The notes: generated by a model not told the origin, from the letters alone. 64,000 nucleotides of DNA from Luteimonas_C sp035250245 (GCA_035250245.1 DATFFH010000016.1:1-64000), one strand, 5' to 3'; counted from the first letter of the stretch, positions 15,993 to 23,539 are shown. Numbers and translations are program-made.

Positions 15993-16493
15993 TTATGCCA
16001 GCTGATCGGGATAAGGATCCTGAGGCCCATTGGGGAAACGATCCGCCACCAGTTTCAGTTCAAGGCCATGCTCGAGCCACGCCTTGAGGCCGGCGAGCGT
16101 CCAAGTGAAGCCTTGCGCGGAGTTCATGGCGTGCTCGACCAATTCGTCGCCGGTGCCGGTCCAGCCGGATTCGGTGATGCTGACGAAGGCGGCGCCGTCG
16201 CCTTGCGGAACGAACTTCCATTCCACGACGGTGCGGCCGGTGTAGCCGTCCCACTCGACGACGATGCGTCGACTGGGTTCGATGGCTTTCGGCACAACGA
16301 GAGTCGAGGCGCCGTACATTTCCCATTCCCAAGTCACCGGTTCGCCGACCCTGAGCGGGCCGCTGCTTTTCGTGAACCAGAACCGCGTCGTGATCGCCGG
16401 GTCTATGAAAGCGGTAAAAACTCGGGTGATGGGTTTGCGGATGAGCATGCCGGTTCTGGCCACCGGTGTTTTGCTCAGTTTCGGGTCGCTCAT
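15993..16493 (-). CDS. SRPBCC/AHSA1-type domain protein
   Basis: A 166-residue START/Bet v1-fold protein: IRKPITRVFTAFIDPAITTR (first strand-helix), FWFTKSSGPLRVGEPVTWEW, then RRIVVEWDGYTGRTVVEWKF and the last helix AQGFTWTLAGLKAWLEHG. The fold binds hydrophobic ligands; no ligand is inferable. Typical of single-gene accessory loci. Confidence 0.88.
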   Translation of the reverse strand: MSDPKLSKTPVARTGMLIRKPITRVFTAFIDPAITTRFWFTKSSGPLRVGEPVTWEWEMYGASTLVVPKAIEPSRRIVVEWDGYTGRTVVEWKFVPQGDGAAFVSITESGWTGTGDELVEHAMNSAQGFTWTLAGLKAWLEHGLELKLVADRFPNGPQDPYPDQLA

Positions 16494-16643
16494 GAGGCCT
16501 CCCTTGCGGCTGATCGCCGCTTGCGAGGCACATTTCCGGTTCTGCGGCGTTCAATCCGGGTGCACTGGGCATCAAGATTGCATGACGGTTTTGAGGGAAG
16601 GCTATGACCGCAGAATCTTCTCCATCGCCTTACCTTTCGCCAG

Positions 16644-16952
16644 TTAATCGATCAACTTGTCGAGATAGCGGATTTTCCTCATCAGCGGCTCTTCTACTTC
16701 TTCCACCCGAACGCCGCACACTACGCCTTTGATGAGCGAACTGTTCGGATGGAACGCAGGGGCCTGGGCAAAAAAGGTTTCGAAGTCGACTTCCCGATCG
16801 ATCTGCAGCTGTAGCCCGGCCTGATCGTAGCCGGTCAGCCAGCAGATGATTTGATCGACTTCCTTTTTCGTCCGGCTCTTACGCTCCACCTTTTGGACGT
16901 ACAGAGGATAGACCGCGGAGAATTTCGTCGCGAATATGCGATGTCCGGCCAT
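16644..16952 (-). CDS. DUF2200 protein, C-terminus truncated by in-frame stop
   Basis: A 102-residue protein matching DUF2200 (ATKFSAVYPLYVQKVERKSR, ICWLTGYDQAGL, VDFETFFAQAPAFHPNSSLI). It ends KIRYLDKLID, then TAA (16644-16646). The next 13 codons in the same frame read LAKGKAMEKILRS before a TAG (16602-16604), which is the expected DUF2200 ending KLIDELAKGKAMEKILR. A single G-to-T change (GAA to TAA) explains the truncation. The missing tail is short, so the product may still be functional. ATG at 16950-16952. Confidence 0.85.
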   Translation of the reverse strand: MAGHRIFATKFSAVYPLYVQKVERKSRTKKEVDQIICWLTGYDQAGLQLQIDREVDFETFFAQAPAFHPNSSLIKGVVCGVRVEEVEEPLMRKIRYLDKLID

Positions 16953-17041
16953 GTCGTTCCTCCGTCGACTCGGGTGCCGCAATATCGGGCGTTTCGCGAG
17001 GAAAAGCGGGCGCTCGTTTCATGGCCGCTCGTTCTGCGGAG

Positions 17042-17485
17042 TTAACTGTAATAGGCAAGCAAGGCTCTATCGATCGCCGAAACGCGAGCCGGCAACCCGC
17101 AGACGGGCCAATAGCCGATGGAGTCTATCTCGCTATTGCCTACGAAAGGGCGCGGGCCCGCGATGTGCGCGCAGTACAAAGCCCCGTAACGGATCTTATT
17201 CATGGCTTCGATCTCGATGGCCGCTCGCCAACGCAGTTCGGAGACCCGATGTCCGGACTCTTCTTCAAGCTCCCTGACTGCGCATTGCCTGGCCGTTTCT
17301 CCCGCATCGATGAACCCGCCGGGCAATTCCCACACTTTTCTCTTTGCGTTGTGTACGAGCAAGAAGCCGAGATCGTTTCGTCCGATGATCAACGAGAAAG
17401 CGACGGGCAAGGTCGTCGCCGCGGCTTCGTCGATCTCCTCGACCGAAAGAAGGCGCTCTCCTCGTTCGTTCTGTATGGGAAACAT
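17042..17485 (-). CDS. NUDIX hydrolase
   Basis: A 147-residue Nudix protein. The Nudix box is complete: GGFIDAGETARQ then CAVRELEEESG, fitting Gx5Ex7REUxEExG. It is preceded by FSLIIGRNDLGFLLVHNAKR and WELPGG. It would hydrolyse a nucleoside diphosphate linked to another moiety; the substrate is not readable. ATG 17485 is preferred over the TTG at 17506. Confidence 0.92.
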   Translation of the reverse strand: MFPIQNERGERLLSVEEIDEAAATTLPVAFSLIIGRNDLGFLLVHNAKRKVWELPGGFIDAGETARQCAVRELEEESGHRVSELRWRAAIEIEAMNKIRYGALYCAHIAGPRPFVGNSEIDSIGYWPVCGLPARVSAIDRALLAYYS

Positions 17486-17560
17486 GATGCCGGAAGTATG
17501 CTCCAACGAGTTCGACCGCGCGCTGTCGGTTGAGAGGCTGCAGAACCTAGTGCGGGTGCT

Positions 17561-17956
17561 TTATTTCCAGCCCGGTACGCGTCCCGCCTGCTCGATCCAT
17601 TCGCGCAACTCCGGCGCCTGTGCTTCCTCCAAGGTTTTCACCTTCACGTAGCGGGATCCTTCCCCGAGGGGTGGAGGGGCATCGAATTTCGCGCCGCCGA
17701 AGAAGACGACGTTCACGGAAATATCGTAAGCGACGACTTCGATGATCCACCCGCGCTCCGGCAAGCCGTAGTACGCCTTCTTCCATTTGACGGCGTATTG
17801 AAGCCCGGGAATCGTCTTGCGGATCAGTTTGTCCAGGTGCTGGACGATGGGGTGCAGATCCGGCATTACGCGCCGGATCCAGTCTTCGATCTCGGCATGA
17901 TTGTCCGAAGGCTCGGGCGGTTTCCGGTTCGTGTTTTGCTTCAATGATTTCGCCAT
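17561..17956 (-). CDS. DUF1801 domain-containing protein
   Basis: A 131-residue protein with the DUF1801 (YdhG-like) fold: MPDLHPIVQHLDKLIRKTIP, then the core AVKWKKAYYGLPERGWIIEV and VNVVFFGGAKFDAPPPLGEG, ending REWIEQAGRV. Function unknown. GTTGGGC, preceded by TTCAGGC, lies 16 bases upstream of its ATG in gene orientation (17979-17973), the typical end of an integron attC followed by a new cassette. Confidence 0.9.
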   Translation of the reverse strand: MAKSLKQNTNRKPPEPSDNHAEIEDWIRRVMPDLHPIVQHLDKLIRKTIPGLQYAVKWKKAYYGLPERGWIIEVVAYDISVNVVFFGGAKFDAPPPLGEGSRYVKVKTLEEAQAPELREWIEQAGRVPGWK

Positions 17957-17988
17957 AGATAACTCCGATACGGCCCAACGCCTGAAAC

Positions 17989-18063
17989 GTAGGGCGGAAC
18001 CTACGAAGCAGATTCCGCCGGGCCTCGATTTCGGCGGAATCGCCTTCGGCGGTTCCGCCCTAC
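17989..18063. repeat. REP pair, family GTAGGGCGGAA
   Basis: Left element about 17989-18017 (GTAGGGCGGAACC head) and right element about 18030-18063 in the opposite orientation. The TAG of the right element's GTAG head is the stop codon of the VOC gene ending at 18060. The left copy has diverged in its second half. Confidence 0.7.
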
Positions 18064-18446
18064 TGATCGCTCGAAAAGTCGTAGAAGACGCGGAAGAAAT
18101 TGCCGTCCGGGTCGGTCGCGGTGAACTCGTGCAGCATCCACGGCTTCGACTCCGGCGGGGAGGCGATCATGGCGCCGTTCGCGCGCCATTCCTCGTGCAG
18201 CGCATCGACTTCGGCTTTGCTGCCCAGGTTTATCCATACGACCACAGGCGGTGAATTGGTCCGACCGTCCCGGAACGGCGGGTCGGTCAGGAACAAACGG
18301 CATTGCCCGCGCGAGACGCCCGAGATGCCGTCTTCCTTGGCGCGCCAGTCGATGCCGAAGCCGAGACGCTTTTCGTAGTAATCCAGGGCGGCGTCCGTAT
18401 CGGTCACCGGGATTTCCGGTACGGCGTTGGGAAAGGTTTTTTGCAT
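18060..18446 (-). CDS. VOC superfamily (glyoxalase/bleomycin-resistance-like) protein
   Basis: A 128-residue VOC protein with two beta-alpha-beta-beta-beta modules: AVPEIPVTDTDAALDYYEKR and GFGIDWRA in the first, HEFTATDPDGNFFRVFYDF in the second, where F-x-x-x-D-P-D-G-N is the diagnostic end. Possibly a dioxygenase, resistance or isomerase protein; no substrate. Its stop codon is the TAG of a REP head. Confidence 0.9.
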   Translation of the reverse strand: MQKTFPNAVPEIPVTDTDAALDYYEKRLGFGIDWRAKEDGISGVSRGQCRLFLTDPPFRDGRTNSPPVVVWINLGSKAEVDALHEEWRANGAMIASPPESKPWMLHEFTATDPDGNFFRVFYDFSSDQ

Positions 18447-18476
18447 GCAGGGCCTCGGCTGCGATTTTGTTTCCCA

Positions 18477-18509
18477 GTTGGGCGGAGCGCTTCGGCGGCT
18501 CCAACCTAC
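18477..18509 (-). repeat. REP-like element, family GTAGGTTGGAGC
   Basis: Reads GTAGGTTGGAGCC, then GCCGAAGC, then GCTCCGCCCAAC on the minus strand, an imperfect palindrome between the ABM stop and the VOC start. The embedded GTTGGGC resembles an integron core but is explained by the palindrome. Confidence 0.6.
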
Positions 18510-18513
18510 GGCA

Positions 18514-18813
18514 TCACTCTACGACGTCGTAATGGGCGACGGTGTGGTCGTATTCGACCATCATTTGGCGCACCTTCTCCGGTACGACCGCGGTCTCGAT
18601 GTCCGAACCCGCGAAGCCGCGGATGGACTCGACCGACGTCCAGCGCGTGACGATGAGGAACTCCACTCCGCCGGGAACAGTCCGCCGAAGAATGGAAGCG
18701 CTCAGAAAGCCCGGCAGCTTTCGGATGCCGGGGAAGGTCTCCGAGCGTAGGTGCTCGATGTAAGCTTCTGCGGAGCCTGGCTTGGCAAGTCCTCGCCATT
18801 GGCGCGAAATCAT
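18514..18813 (-). CDS. Antibiotic biosynthesis monooxygenase (ABM) domain protein
   Basis: A 99-residue ABM protein: SRQWRGLAKPGSAEAYIEHL, then LPGFLSASILRRTVPGGVEF, LIVTRWTSVESIRGFAGSD and a closing helix. The T-R-W-x-S strand-turn is typical. Second of three ABM proteins in the array; likely a small dimeric enzyme of unknown substrate. Confidence 0.85.
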   Translation of the reverse strand: MISRQWRGLAKPGSAEAYIEHLRSETFPGIRKLPGFLSASILRRTVPGGVEFLIVTRWTSVESIRGFAGSDIETAVVPEKVRQMMVEYDHTVAHYDVVE

Positions 18814-18848
18814 GGACGTCTCCCATCGGTTGCGCTTCGAACGCCAGG

Positions 18849-19442
18849 CTAAGCGCCCGGTTTTCGGACCATCGGCATCACGGGCGGCGCGGCGCCGATT
18901 TGGATTTCGCCCGTGACCTCGAAACCATAACGCCGGTAAAACGGAACGTTTTCGGCCTTCGACGCCTCAAGATACGCCAATGCGCCCTCTCGATCGCAGC
19001 GGGCGAGCGCATGCCGCATCAGCGCCGCGCCGATGCCTTCGCCTTGCGCATGCGGGTCGACGCCGATCTGAGGCAGATACCAATGGGCTTCGCTGGGATG
19101 CGCCTTTCCCATCGCCTCGAACGTGGCGAGCAGATCGTCAAGGTGCTCGGGTTCCGCGGTGTTGCGAAACATCTTTTCGAGCGTCTCGCCGTCCGGTTCG
19201 ACGCCAGGAGGCAGCCACAGCGCGGCGCCGCGGAAATCCGCGGACACGTAGGCCGTGCCGTGCTCGAAACAGCTGCCCGCGAACTCGCGGGTGGCCCGGG
19301 GCATGGCCTGGAGATAATCATGCGGGGAAGGCCACGCGAATCGCGCGGGCGGGTCTTCGATGAAGGCGGCCACGATCGCTGCGATGGTGCGCGGCATTTC
19401 ATCGGGCGTGGCGCTGCGTATTTCGGCCGACGGTCGGATCAT
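18849..19442 (-). CDS. GNAT family N-acetyltransferase
   Basis: A 197-residue acetyltransferase. Motif A is WYLPQIGVDPHAQGEGIGAA then LMRHALARCDREG; motif B includes AYLEASKAENVPFYRRYGFE. The N-terminal half is larger than usual and has the DDLLATFEAM linker of the GNATs that act on small molecules. ATG 19442 is chosen for a strong GAGGAGG ribosome site just upstream. Downstream of it (gene orientation) the ABM gene follows. Confidence 0.9.
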   Translation of the reverse strand: MIRPSAEIRSATPDEMPRTIAAIVAAFIEDPPARFAWPSPHDYLQAMPRATREFAGSCFEHGTAYVSADFRGAALWLPPGVEPDGETLEKMFRNTAEPEHLDDLLATFEAMGKAHPSEAHWYLPQIGVDPHAQGEGIGAALMRHALARCDREGALAYLEASKAENVPFYRRYGFEVTGEIQIGAAPPVMPMVRKPGA

Positions 19443-19482
19443 TTCGTCCTCCTCAAGCGGAAACGGCACGCCTTATTTTGCC

Positions 19483-19536
19483 GGATAGCGCCTGAATCGG
19501 GCTGGCCGAAGCCGGCTGGCTTGGAGCTCGTTAGAC
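19483..19536 (-). other. Degenerate integron attC-like site
   Basis: In gene orientation, 28 bases after the VOC stop: core GTCTAAC (19536-19530), spacer GAGCTC, a stem-forming CAAGCCAGCCGGCTTCGGCC, then ATTCAGGC and GCTATCC where the second core (GTTRRRY) should be. The order, length (54 bases) and the CAAGCC/CTTCG/TTCAGGC landmarks match small attC sites, but the last core has decayed. No integrase is in the window. Confidence 0.4.
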
Positions 19537-19563
19537 GTCGATAAGAGACTTTCTACGCCTTCG

Positions 19564-20028
19564 TCACATCGGATCCGCTCGGGAAGTCTGCTGCCCCAGC
19601 TGTTCGGCGAGTCCGATCAGGATGCCTTCGGGGCCGCGGATGTAGCAGAGCCGGTATATGCCTTCGTAGTCAACCACGTCGCCGACGAGCGTCGCGCCGA
19701 GTGTGCCGAGCCTGGCGAGCGTATCGTCCAGGTCTTTCACGGCGAACATGACGCGCAGATAGCCCAGTGCGTTCACCGGCGCGTTGCGGTGATCGGCGAT
19801 CACGCGCGGGGCGAGGAATCGGGACAACTCAAGCCGGCTGTGGCCGTCCGGCGTGCGCATCATGGCGATCTCCACGCGCATGTCGCGCAATCCCGTGACG
19901 CCGCCCGCCCAGGGACCTTCGATCGGGGCGCGTCCTTCGAACTCGAGACCGAGTTCGGTGAAGAACGCGATAGCGGCATCCAGGTCTTCCACTACGATGC
20001 CGACGTTGTCCATGCGTTTGACCGTCAT
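19564..20028 (-). CDS. VOC superfamily protein
   Basis: A 154-residue VOC protein: VKRMDNVGIVVEDLDAAIAF, GLEFEGRAPI, then LRVMFAVKDLDDTLARLGTL and YRLCYIRGPEGILIGLAEQL, where the G-P-E-G-I-L-I-G-L-A-E ending is typical of glyoxalase-like metalloenzymes. Start ATG 20028; the longer frame upstream is not conserved-looking. The last metal ligand Glu is present in the AEQL region. Confidence 0.9.
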   Translation of the reverse strand: MTVKRMDNVGIVVEDLDAAIAFFTELGLEFEGRAPIEGPWAGGVTGLRDMRVEIAMMRTPDGHSRLELSRFLAPRVIADHRNAPVNALGYLRVMFAVKDLDDTLARLGTLGATLVGDVVDYEGIYRLCYIRGPEGILIGLAEQLGQQTSRADPM

Positions 20029-20104
20029 GATGTCTCCTTGGCGTCTGCCGCTTGAGGTTTCCGGTGGCATGAAACCCAAACAATGCGAGTGTCGAATAGT
20101 TTTT

Positions 20105-20137
20105 TCGGCGGAATCGCCTTCGGCGGTTCCGCCCTAC
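20105..20137 (-). repeat. REP-like element, family GTAGGGCGGAA
   Basis: Single copy in complement orientation, matching the right element at 18030-18063. Its GTAG head provides the TAG stop codon of the SUKH gene ending at 20134. Confidence 0.7.
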
Positions 20138-20592
20138 GAGTCTTCAATCGGCGCCAGTACGAAGCGCCAAAAATTCGGAAGCGGTGAGCCGAGGATATCG
20201 GACAGGCCCGCTTCAAGCGCCAGCCGCTCATTCGCGGAAAGCGGGTTCTCCTCCAAGCCAACGGGATGCTCCCTGTTCTTCGCGTAAGGACGGATGAATT
20301 CGAGAGCGGCCAAGAATTGCGACCAGGAATCCGCGACCGGAGTCGGCGCCCAATAGCCCATGCCGTGCATCGCCGTGTAGACGGGCAATGGCGCAGAAGA
20401 CCGATCGATGAAGATCGGATCGCCGCATACGGTTTCCCGGGCCAGGACGAGCCAGTTCGGATTCCAGTCGCCGCCGCCGTACCCGGCTTGCTCTTCGGTT
20501 AGGGAGGCGGGCGAAAAAAATCGTATGCCGCCTATGCCGAAGGAAAGGTCGGGCTGGGGGAGAAAATGCTCGGCGGAGAACGGTGCGTTCAT
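20134..20592 (-). CDS. SMI1/KNR4 (SUKH)-like protein
   Basis: About 152 residues from ATG 20592. Pattern GIGGIRFFSPASLTEEQAGY, NPNWLVLARETVCGDPIFID and LPVYTAMHGMGYWAPTPVA is the SMI1/KNR4 (SUKH) core, with G-D-P-I-F-I-D and P-V-Y-x-A-x-H-G. SUKH proteins are frequent immunity proteins for polymorphic toxins and contact-dependent inhibition systems. No toxin gene is adjacent, so it may be an orphan immunity. Stop codon shared with a REP head. Confidence 0.8.
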   Translation of the reverse strand: MNAPFSAEHFLPQPDLSFGIGGIRFFSPASLTEEQAGYGGGDWNPNWLVLARETVCGDPIFIDRSSAPLPVYTAMHGMGYWAPTPVADSWSQFLAALEFIRPYAKNREHPVGLEENPLSANERLALEAGLSDILGSPLPNFWRFVLAPIEDS

Positions 20593-20634
20593 GGATACGA
20601 CATCCGAATTAAGCCGAGCCAAGAAGCTGCGCTT

Positions 20635-21402
20635 TCAATCCGTCACCACGAAGCTGGTCTGATCGACACCGGTGTTGCCGGTTTTCGGATCGTAGGCATA
20701 GACAGTGATGTGGTAGTTGCCCGGCGAATCCGGTTTGAGCTGCGCGAGGAAAGTATTCATCGCGTCCTGCATCTTCAGCGGGATGGTTTTGTAGTGGCGT
20801 CCGTCCTTGTTGACGACCGCCGCGACTTCCATGCCGTTTCCGTCCCACACGCCGCCCGGCGTCACGATGCAGCCGCACATCATGACGACGTTCGCCTTGA
20901 TCTCGTAAGGCGCTTGCTTGAGCGGCGTGTAGAGATGGGTGCCAGGACTCAATATGTCGACGATCATGCCCGGCACTTCGACGATCAAGCCGTCGCCGGC
21001 GATGGGTTTTCCTGGAACCAGCCAGGTTTGCGTTTGCGACACGGTCCTGGCTTGTTTCTTGATGTAGGGCGCAAGCACTTCGACGGTCAGGAAAACCGGT
21101 TTTTCGATCGCCAAAGTGGCCTTGAACGAAGCGGCGTTCTCCGTGATGGAGCCGTAGCGCGTTTTCGGCGTTTTCATGATGAGGTCGGTGTTGCCGGTAC
21201 CGCCCTCGGTCAAGCCTTCCGCGAGTATCTTGCCGCTGTCGGCATCCTTGATCCGGATTAGCGCGCCGCCGACGGACGAGCCGATGAACTTCCCGTCCCG
21301 GGCCTTGGCCCTGACGACGATGTCGGTGTCGACCGGCTGGGCATGCAGGGCGCCGGCGGCGACGAGCAGCACGAATGCCATGAAACAAGGCAGATAGCGC
21401 AT
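20635..21402 (-). CDS. Exported protein of unknown function
   Basis: A 255-residue protein with a clear signal peptide (MRYLPCFMAFVLLVAAGALH then AQPVD; type I cleavage expected after HA). The mature part is beta-rich with repeated Ig-like strands (DIVVRAKARDGKFIGSSVGG, KPVFLTVEVLAPYI, GNYHITVYAYDPKTGNTGV). Periplasmic or secreted; no catalytic motif or family recognised. The closing segment resembles bacterial Ig-like repeats. Confidence 0.75.
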   Translation of the reverse strand: MRYLPCFMAFVLLVAAGALHAQPVDTDIVVRAKARDGKFIGSSVGGALIRIKDADSGKILAEGLTEGGTGNTDLIMKTPKTRYGSITENAASFKATLAIEKPVFLTVEVLAPYIKKQARTVSQTQTWLVPGKPIAGDGLIVEVPGMIVDILSPGTHLYTPLKQAPYEIKANVVMMCGCIVTPGGVWDGNGMEVAAVVNKDGRHYKTIPLKMQDAMNTFLAQLKPDSPGNYHITVYAYDPKTGNTGVDQTSFVVTD

Positions 21403-21435
21403 CGGGTAATCCTTTCAGAACGCCGGAAACCGTTA

Positions 21436-21777
21436 TTAAAAACGATCTGCGACCCTGTTTTCCGGAATGGGCGCCAGATGATCCGCGACCGGCTCGAGAA
21501 TAAGCTCAGGCAGGCTCTCCGCAATCGTCTCGCGCAGTTGTTGCCATGCCTCGGGATCTACCGACGGCAGGGCCAGGCCTTCCGCCTTCGCCTCGGCGGA
21601 GGGCCATTGGGTGTAGCTATACCAGATATCGTCGGGCCCGCGGTGCAGGCGCGAGCCCAGCGATCCGCGTTCGCTGCGCAGAAGCTGCGTCACCCGCGAC
21701 CAAGCGCGGACGAACTGTTCTTCCATCCCGGGGTGCAGGCGCCAGCGATAGATTGCGCAGAAGATGGGTTCGGGCAT
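21436..21777 (-). CDS. Antibiotic biosynthesis monooxygenase (ABM) domain protein
   Basis: A 113-residue ABM protein: IFCAIYRWRLHPGMEEQFVR, AWSRVTQLLRSERGSLGSRL and DDIWYSYTQWPSAEAKAEG with the conserved Y-x-Q-W-P-S strand. Third ABM protein here and more divergent than the other two. Confidence 0.85.
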   Translation of the reverse strand: MPEPIFCAIYRWRLHPGMEEQFVRAWSRVTQLLRSERGSLGSRLHRGPDDIWYSYTQWPSAEAKAEGLALPSVDPEAWQQLRETIAESLPELILEPVADHLAPIPENRVADRF

Positions 21778-21797
21778 GTCCGAGGCTCAGGGCGGGA

Positions 21798-22289
21798 TTA
21801 GGATTTCTTCGATGCGCGCGGCTTCGGCGCTGCATTCTGATTATCCATGTCCGAGAAGATCAACCACGGTTCGCCAGAAGCGCGACGCAGAGTGAGCGTG
21901 AACTTACCCATGTCGCCAGGCTTATCGCCGTAGCCGTAGGCACCGATGATGTAGCCGGTCGCGTCTCCCTCGGCGAAAGCGAGCGCGCGCAGCCGCAACG
22001 GGCCGCCGCCTTGGTTCTCGTAGGCTGCCCGGATGGCCGCGCGCCCGCGGACGGGCGGGCGATTGCTTTGCAGCACGAATCCGTCTTCCGCAAACAGCGC
22101 GGCGAGCGCCGCCGCGTCACCCGCGCGCCACGCGCGCTCGTAGTCGCGAAGCACCCGGTCCAGTTGCGGCGGCAATGCGACGCTGGGAAGTTCGGTGGGC
22201 TTGGCTGGCTCCGGGGCGTTCTGCGCGGGAAGCGGACTTGTTGCCAGCATGAGGGTGAGGGCGGGGATGGTGAGGATGGAGCGGTTCAT
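21798..22289 (-). CDS. Exported DUF4440/NTF2-like protein
   Basis: A 163-residue protein with a signal peptide (NRSILTIPALTLMLATSPLP) followed by a DUF4440-type NTF2 fold: LDRVLRDYERAWRAGDAAAL, AALFAEDGFVLQSNRPPVRG and RAAIRAAYEN, ending with SGEPWLIFSDMDNQN and a basic tail. ATG 22289 is preferred; the longer frame runs into a REP pair. The core heptamer GTTAGAC lies 27 bases upstream in gene orientation. Likely periplasmic; function unknown. Confidence 0.85.
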   Translation of the reverse strand: MNRSILTIPALTLMLATSPLPAQNAPEPAKPTELPSVALPPQLDRVLRDYERAWRAGDAAALAALFAEDGFVLQSNRPPVRGRAAIRAAYENQGGGPLRLRALAFAEGDATGYIIGAYGYGDKPGDMGKFTLTLRRASGEPWLIFSDMDNQNAAPKPRASKKS

Positions 22290-22334
22290 GGGTCTCGATC
22301 CATTGGGACATTGATCGTCTAACGACATTAGCTC

Positions 22335-22449
22335 GTAGGCTGGGTTGGCTTCATCAACCCAGCGCTTTGCCTTGTTAGATTGCGATGCTGGATTGTTGAA
22401 GCCAACCCAGCCTACGGGTTCACGGTGTTGGGGTTTCACCCCAACCTAC
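22335..22449. repeat. REP pair, family GTAGGCTGGGTTGG, plus a third element
   Basis: Left element 22335-22363 (GTAGGCTGGGTTGGCTTCAT then CAACCCAGC) and inverted partner 22387-22415, separated by 23 bases, then a further palindrome 22427-22449 (GTTGGGGTTTCACCCC then AACCTAC). This fills the gap between the DUF4440 and DUF4304 genes. Confidence 0.85.
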
Positions 22450-22452
22450 GGG

Positions 22453-22881
22453 CTAGCGGGCTCGCCACCATTCCTCTGCCTGCGTATCCAGGAGATGCAC
22501 CAGCCTAGAAGCGATACCTGCGTAGAAGGAGGGCGCTCGCTCCGGCATCGGGGGATCGTAACTGCGGGGACCGAACACGAACCAGTCTTCTACCGGGCCC
22601 TCGCCACCCAACCGAAGCCGCTCGCTGAAGAACTGAGCGTTGAGCTTGGAGACGGGCAGATCTGCTCCGCGCCCCATTGCCAAGTTGCCTGCAAGATCAC
22701 TTTTAGCCACTTCGACGACAAAGCTGCCCCCGGAGCTAAGGAACTGAAATGTCAAATAATCGACATGATCAGAGGTGATGCGCCGGAAGTGAGGGAAGGT
22801 TCCGCTAAAGCCTCGGCTACGAAGCTCCGGCACAAAAATATCTTTGAGTGCCTTCATCATTAAGGCGCGGTGCGGTTCCAT
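22453..22881 (-). CDS. DUF4304 domain-containing protein
   Basis: A 142-residue protein with the DUF4304 pattern: LKDIFVPELRSRGFSGTFPH, FRRITSDHVDYLTFQFLSSG, GSFVVEVAKSDL. DUF4304 proteins are commonly immunity-type proteins near polymorphic toxins. ATG 22881 (MEPHRALMMK) is favoured. It follows a REP cluster and precedes a second, truncated copy of the same REP pair. Basis: pattern recognition. Confidence 0.75.
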   Translation of the reverse strand: MEPHRALMMKALKDIFVPELRSRGFSGTFPHFRRITSDHVDYLTFQFLSSGGSFVVEVAKSDLAGNLAMGRGADLPVSKLNAQFFSERLRLGGEGPVEDWFVFGPRSYDPPMPERAPSFYAGIASRLVHLLDTQAEEWWRAR

Positions 22882-22978
22882 ATGCCTGATCATAAAACGG
22901 TCTGATCCCGTTTTCTGTTCTGCCTCTGATCCGAGAAAGGGCAGAGTGAAAAAGAGTACTCTGACCCCTATTCTCGTT

Positions 22979-23041
22979 TATCAACCAGCGCTTTGCCTTG
23001 TTCGATTGCGATGCTGGGTTGTTGAAGCCAACCCAGCCTAC
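22979..23041. repeat. Truncated copy of the 22335-22415 REP pair
   Basis: Bases 22979-23041 repeat the second half of the 22335-22415 pair: the linker CAGCGCTTTGCCTTGTT then GATTGCGATGCTGG and the full right element, whereas the left element is reduced to TATCAAC. It looks like a partial duplication or deletion of the same unit. Confidence 0.75.
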
Positions 23042-23074
23042 GGTCCTGAAGCCCGCCCTACGGGCCTGCGGTTC

Positions 23075-23491
23075 TCATCTGGGGCTCCGCAAGTTGTAGA
23101 TCACGGCGGGTGATTTCGGAGGTTCAGGTTGTGGCGGCTCCTGCGCTTCGGTCGACCAGCGAACGAATCTCAGGATTGCGATGCTCTCGCGAAAGCCCCC
23201 AGCTGTCCTGGCAACCAACTGATTAATGGTTAATTCGGAGTCTTTGACGAAAGGCTGTCGCATCAGGTCGTCGACAGTGGCCGGCGCCATGGCCGCAATG
23301 TGCATGGCTAGGTCTTTGGCAAGAAATTTGAATGTATCGGATTTGACGACGACCGGATCTGATGCGCCAAGCTCAATGAGCACGCCGATGCCGCCGTTGT
23401 GCACATAGCTCTCGATGAAGCGGTCGGAATAATTCATTAGTGTCAAGATGTCGCGAAGTAGTTGGCGCGAGAATATGATCGGATCACGCAT
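23075..23491 (-). CDS. Stand-alone EF-Ts-like domain protein
   Basis: A 138-residue protein. Residues about 29-115 resemble the EF-Ts dimerisation/C-terminal half: YVHNGGIGVLIELG (EF-Ts Y-x-H-x-x-R-I-G-V-L-V), FKFLAKDLAMHIAA, QPFVKDSELTINQLV and AILRFVRW (EF-Ts Q-P-F-x-x-D/E-x-x-T-V-x-x-L and R-F-x-R-F). The N-terminal UBA-like domain of EF-Ts and its EF-Tu-contacting TGAG region are absent; residues 1-25 are unrelated. A proline-rich tail ends the protein. It might bind EF-Tu and interfere with or assist translation, but this is only inferred. ATG 23491. Confidence 0.65.
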   Translation of the reverse strand: MRDPIIFSRQLLRDILTLMNYSDRFIESYVHNGGIGVLIELGASDPVVVKSDTFKFLAKDLAMHIAAMAPATVDDLMRQPFVKDSELTINQLVARTAGGFRESIAILRFVRWSTEAQEPPQPEPPKSPAVIYNLRSPR

Positions 23492-23539
23492 TGCGGCGGG
23501 CTGAAGCCAGCCTTACGGATCCTACGGATCCTACGGGTC

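Noticed and set aside
18477..18509. GTTGGGC here as an integron attC core
   Set aside because: It is one arm of a GTAG-headed REP palindrome, which explains it better than an attC.
23075..23491. The EF-Ts-like gene as the real tsf
   Set aside because: It lacks the N-terminal EF-Tu-contacting domain, is half the normal length and is not next to rpsB.
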